Below are positions 43,518 through 44,715 of a DNA stretch of 44,715 bases, piece by piece (position 1 is the first letter of the stretch; the number at the start of each line of letters is the position of its first letter). A program made the translations under genes and the position numbers. The notes under the pieces were generated by a model. It saw only the letters and a list, made by a program, of their open reading frames with translations, was not told where the DNA came from and searched no databases. The stretch is from Alphaproteobacteria bacterium (GTDB lineage: Bacteria > Pseudomonadota > Alphaproteobacteria > UBA9219). The stretch covers positions 1 through 44,715 of the forward strand of contig JABDAH010000011.1 of assembly GCA_013289265.1 (NCBI GenBank), read 5' to 3'.

Positions 43518-44715
43518 TTAACGCAAATCCGGCGGCAAAGCCTCAGCTGCCAGTTTTTGCACGGCATCGGCGAGCGTGAGCATTTCCTGCGCTTCTCCGC
43601 CTAAACGGCGCAGGGCTACGGTTTTCTGCTCGGCTTCTTTTTTGCCGACAACCAGAATAAGCGGCGCTTTCTGCAGGCTATGATCACGGATTTTGGCATT
43701 GATTTTTTCCGGACGCACGTCTGTTTGCACGCGAAGCCCGGCAGCCGTCAGGGTTTTGTATACTTCCATCGCATAAGGTTCGGCGTCATTGGTGATGGTG
43801 CAGATAACGGCCTGAACTGGCGACAGCCACAGCGGAAATTTCCCGACATAATGTTCGATCAGGATACCGATGAAACGGTGCAGCGATCCTAAAATCGCGC
43901 GGTGCAGCATCACGGGGCGATGCTTCTGTCCGTCCTCGCCGATATAAACCGCATCCAGCCGTTCCGGCATGTTGGGGTCGACCTGCAAGGTGCCGCATTG
44001 CCATTCGCGGCCGATGGCATCGCGCAGATAGAATTCCAGTTTCGGCCCGTAGAACGCGCCGTCGCCGGGATTGATATCGAATTCCAGATTGGCGGCCTTG
44101 AGGGCGTTGGCCAAAGCGGCTTCTGATTTGTCCCAGGATTCTTCCGTGCCGATACGTTCCTTCGGACGGTCAGCCAAACGTACGCGTGCGACCTCGAAAC
44201 CGAGATCGGCATAGACGGAACGCAGCAGTTCGCAGAAGGCAAGGCTCTCGCTCTGGATCTGGTTTTCGGTGCAGAAAATATGCGCATCGTCCTGCACCAT
44301 CTGCCGCACGCGCATCAAGCCATGCAAAGCGCCGTGCGCCTCGTTGCGATGGCAATTGCCGAATTCGGCCATCCGCAGCGGTAAGTCGCGATAGCTGGTG
44401 ATGCCTTGTTTGAATACCTGCACATGGCCGGGGCAGTTCATTGGCTTGATGCCCAGCATCTGTACGTCTTTTTCTTCCTCGCCGCGCTTCACTGCGACCT
44501 TGAACATATTGTCGCCGTACATGTCCCAATGGCCGGAGGCCTTGAACATCGAACTGTCATAAAGCTGCGGCGTATGCACTTCCTGATAGCCTGCGGCAGT
44601 GATGCGGCGGCGAATGTAATTTTCCAGCGCGCGGTAAAGCGTCCAGCCTTTGGTGTGCCAGAAAACGCTGCCAGCGGCTTCATCCTGGAAATGGAACAGG
44701 TCCAGTTCCTTGCCG
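43518..44715 (-). CDS. thrS: Threonine-tRNA ligase, C-terminal part (truncated by window edge)
   Basis: The last 398 codons or so of threonyl-tRNA synthetase; the N-terminal TGS and editing domains lie beyond the right edge. The class II catalytic core is visible. The region beginning [20 protein letters not shown] leads into motif 1, the zinc-site Cys is in [10 protein letters not shown], and motif 2 is in [13 protein letters not shown] with the following [11 protein letters not shown]. Motif 3 is in [24 protein letters not shown]. The anticodon-binding domain ends the protein, with [14 protein letters not shown] and [11 protein letters not shown]. The frame is intact to its stop at 43518. 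infC follows on the same strand, the conserved thrS-infC order. Confidence 0.97.
   Translation of the reverse strand, partial: GKELDLFHFQDEAAGSVFWHTKGWTLYRALENYIRRRITAAGYQEVHTPQLYDSSMFKASGHWDMYGDNMFKVAVKRGEEEKDVQMLGIKPMNCPGHVQVFKQGITSYRDLPLRMAEFGNCHRNEAHGALHGLMRVRQMVQDDAHIFCTENQIQSESLAFCELLRSVYADLGFEVARVRLADRPKERIGTEESWDKSEAALANALKAANLEFDINPGDGAFYGPKLEFYLRDAIGREWQCGTLQVDPNMPERLDAVYIGEDGQKHRPVMLHRAILGSLHRFIGILIEHYVGKFPLWLSPVQAVICTITNDAEPYAMEVYKTLTAAGLRVQTDVRPEKINAKIRDHSLQKAPLILVVGKKEAEQKTVALRRLGGEAQEMLTLADAVQKLAAEALPPDLR

Overview
The window reads as chromosomal DNA of a free-living alphaproteobacterium with moderate GC content. Several features point that way: two GTTC-N7-GTTC SOS operators upstream of lexA, an NDUFA9-like reductase, a zf-CHCC zinc-finger gene, an RHH_4-type ribbon-helix-helix gene, and a divergent bolA / J-domain pair. 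The order or family cannot be fixed from the sequence. Both ends cut genes: polA at the left and thrS at the right. Gene density is high, most genes sit in short operons, and only one gene-free stretch exceeds 300 bp (12036-12402).

Layout, left to right. (1) 1-1695, minus: zinc-finger protein, SDR oxidoreductase and polA, tightly coupled. (2) 1730-5399, plus: an ABC ATPase without a permease, then an MBOAT/AlgI-like acyltransferase and an AlgJ/AlgX-like partner, probably acetylating an exported polysaccharide. (3) 5457-8538: tRNA-Arg(CCG), a large exported protein with a CBM60-like module, Gly/Ser/Pro linker and beta-helix-like domain, and a membrane-anchored SRPBCC protein. (4) 8641-11392: guaB, a convergent NDUFA9-like gene and tRNA-Leu(CAG). 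(5) 11439-21824: a small secreted protein, then a complete type I secretion cassette. The cassette is a 1406-residue five-repeat substrate, a TolC-like channel, an HlyB-like ABC exporter with a degenerate C39 domain, and an HlyD-like adaptor. (6) 21828-26484: ruvX, divergent from an orphan solute-binding protein that leads into gatC-gatA-gatB. (7) 26497-28457, minus: mutT, a GNAT acetyltransferase and a parvulin isomerase, with a strong terminator at 27531-27559. (8) 28714-35154: secA, a gene split by an apparent one-base deletion, xerD, a 649-residue exported protein and a 48-residue membrane peptide. (9) 35240-38390: aroK-aroB, then on the minus strand a ribbon-helix-helix gene, a 52-residue membrane peptide and the queuosine-precursor transporter yhhQ. 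(10) 38559-40237: bolA, a J-domain protein and a nuclease-fold protein lacking catalytic residues. (11) 40248-44715, minus: lexA, panC, an aldo/keto reductase, infC (apparent ATC start) and partial thrS.

The best candidate for a little-described system is the type I secretion cassette. All three export components sit immediately downstream of a repeat protein that has no visible RTX nonapeptides but carries YD-like motifs and five diverged units of about 270 residues. A candidate promoter, leader hairpin with T-run and strong ribosome binding site precede it. Second is the ribbon-helix-helix / small membrane protein / yhhQ locus, which has a long inverted repeat over the presumed promoter and a hairpin that would cover the yhhQ ribosome binding site. 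All functional calls rest on motif reading by eye; no database search was run.
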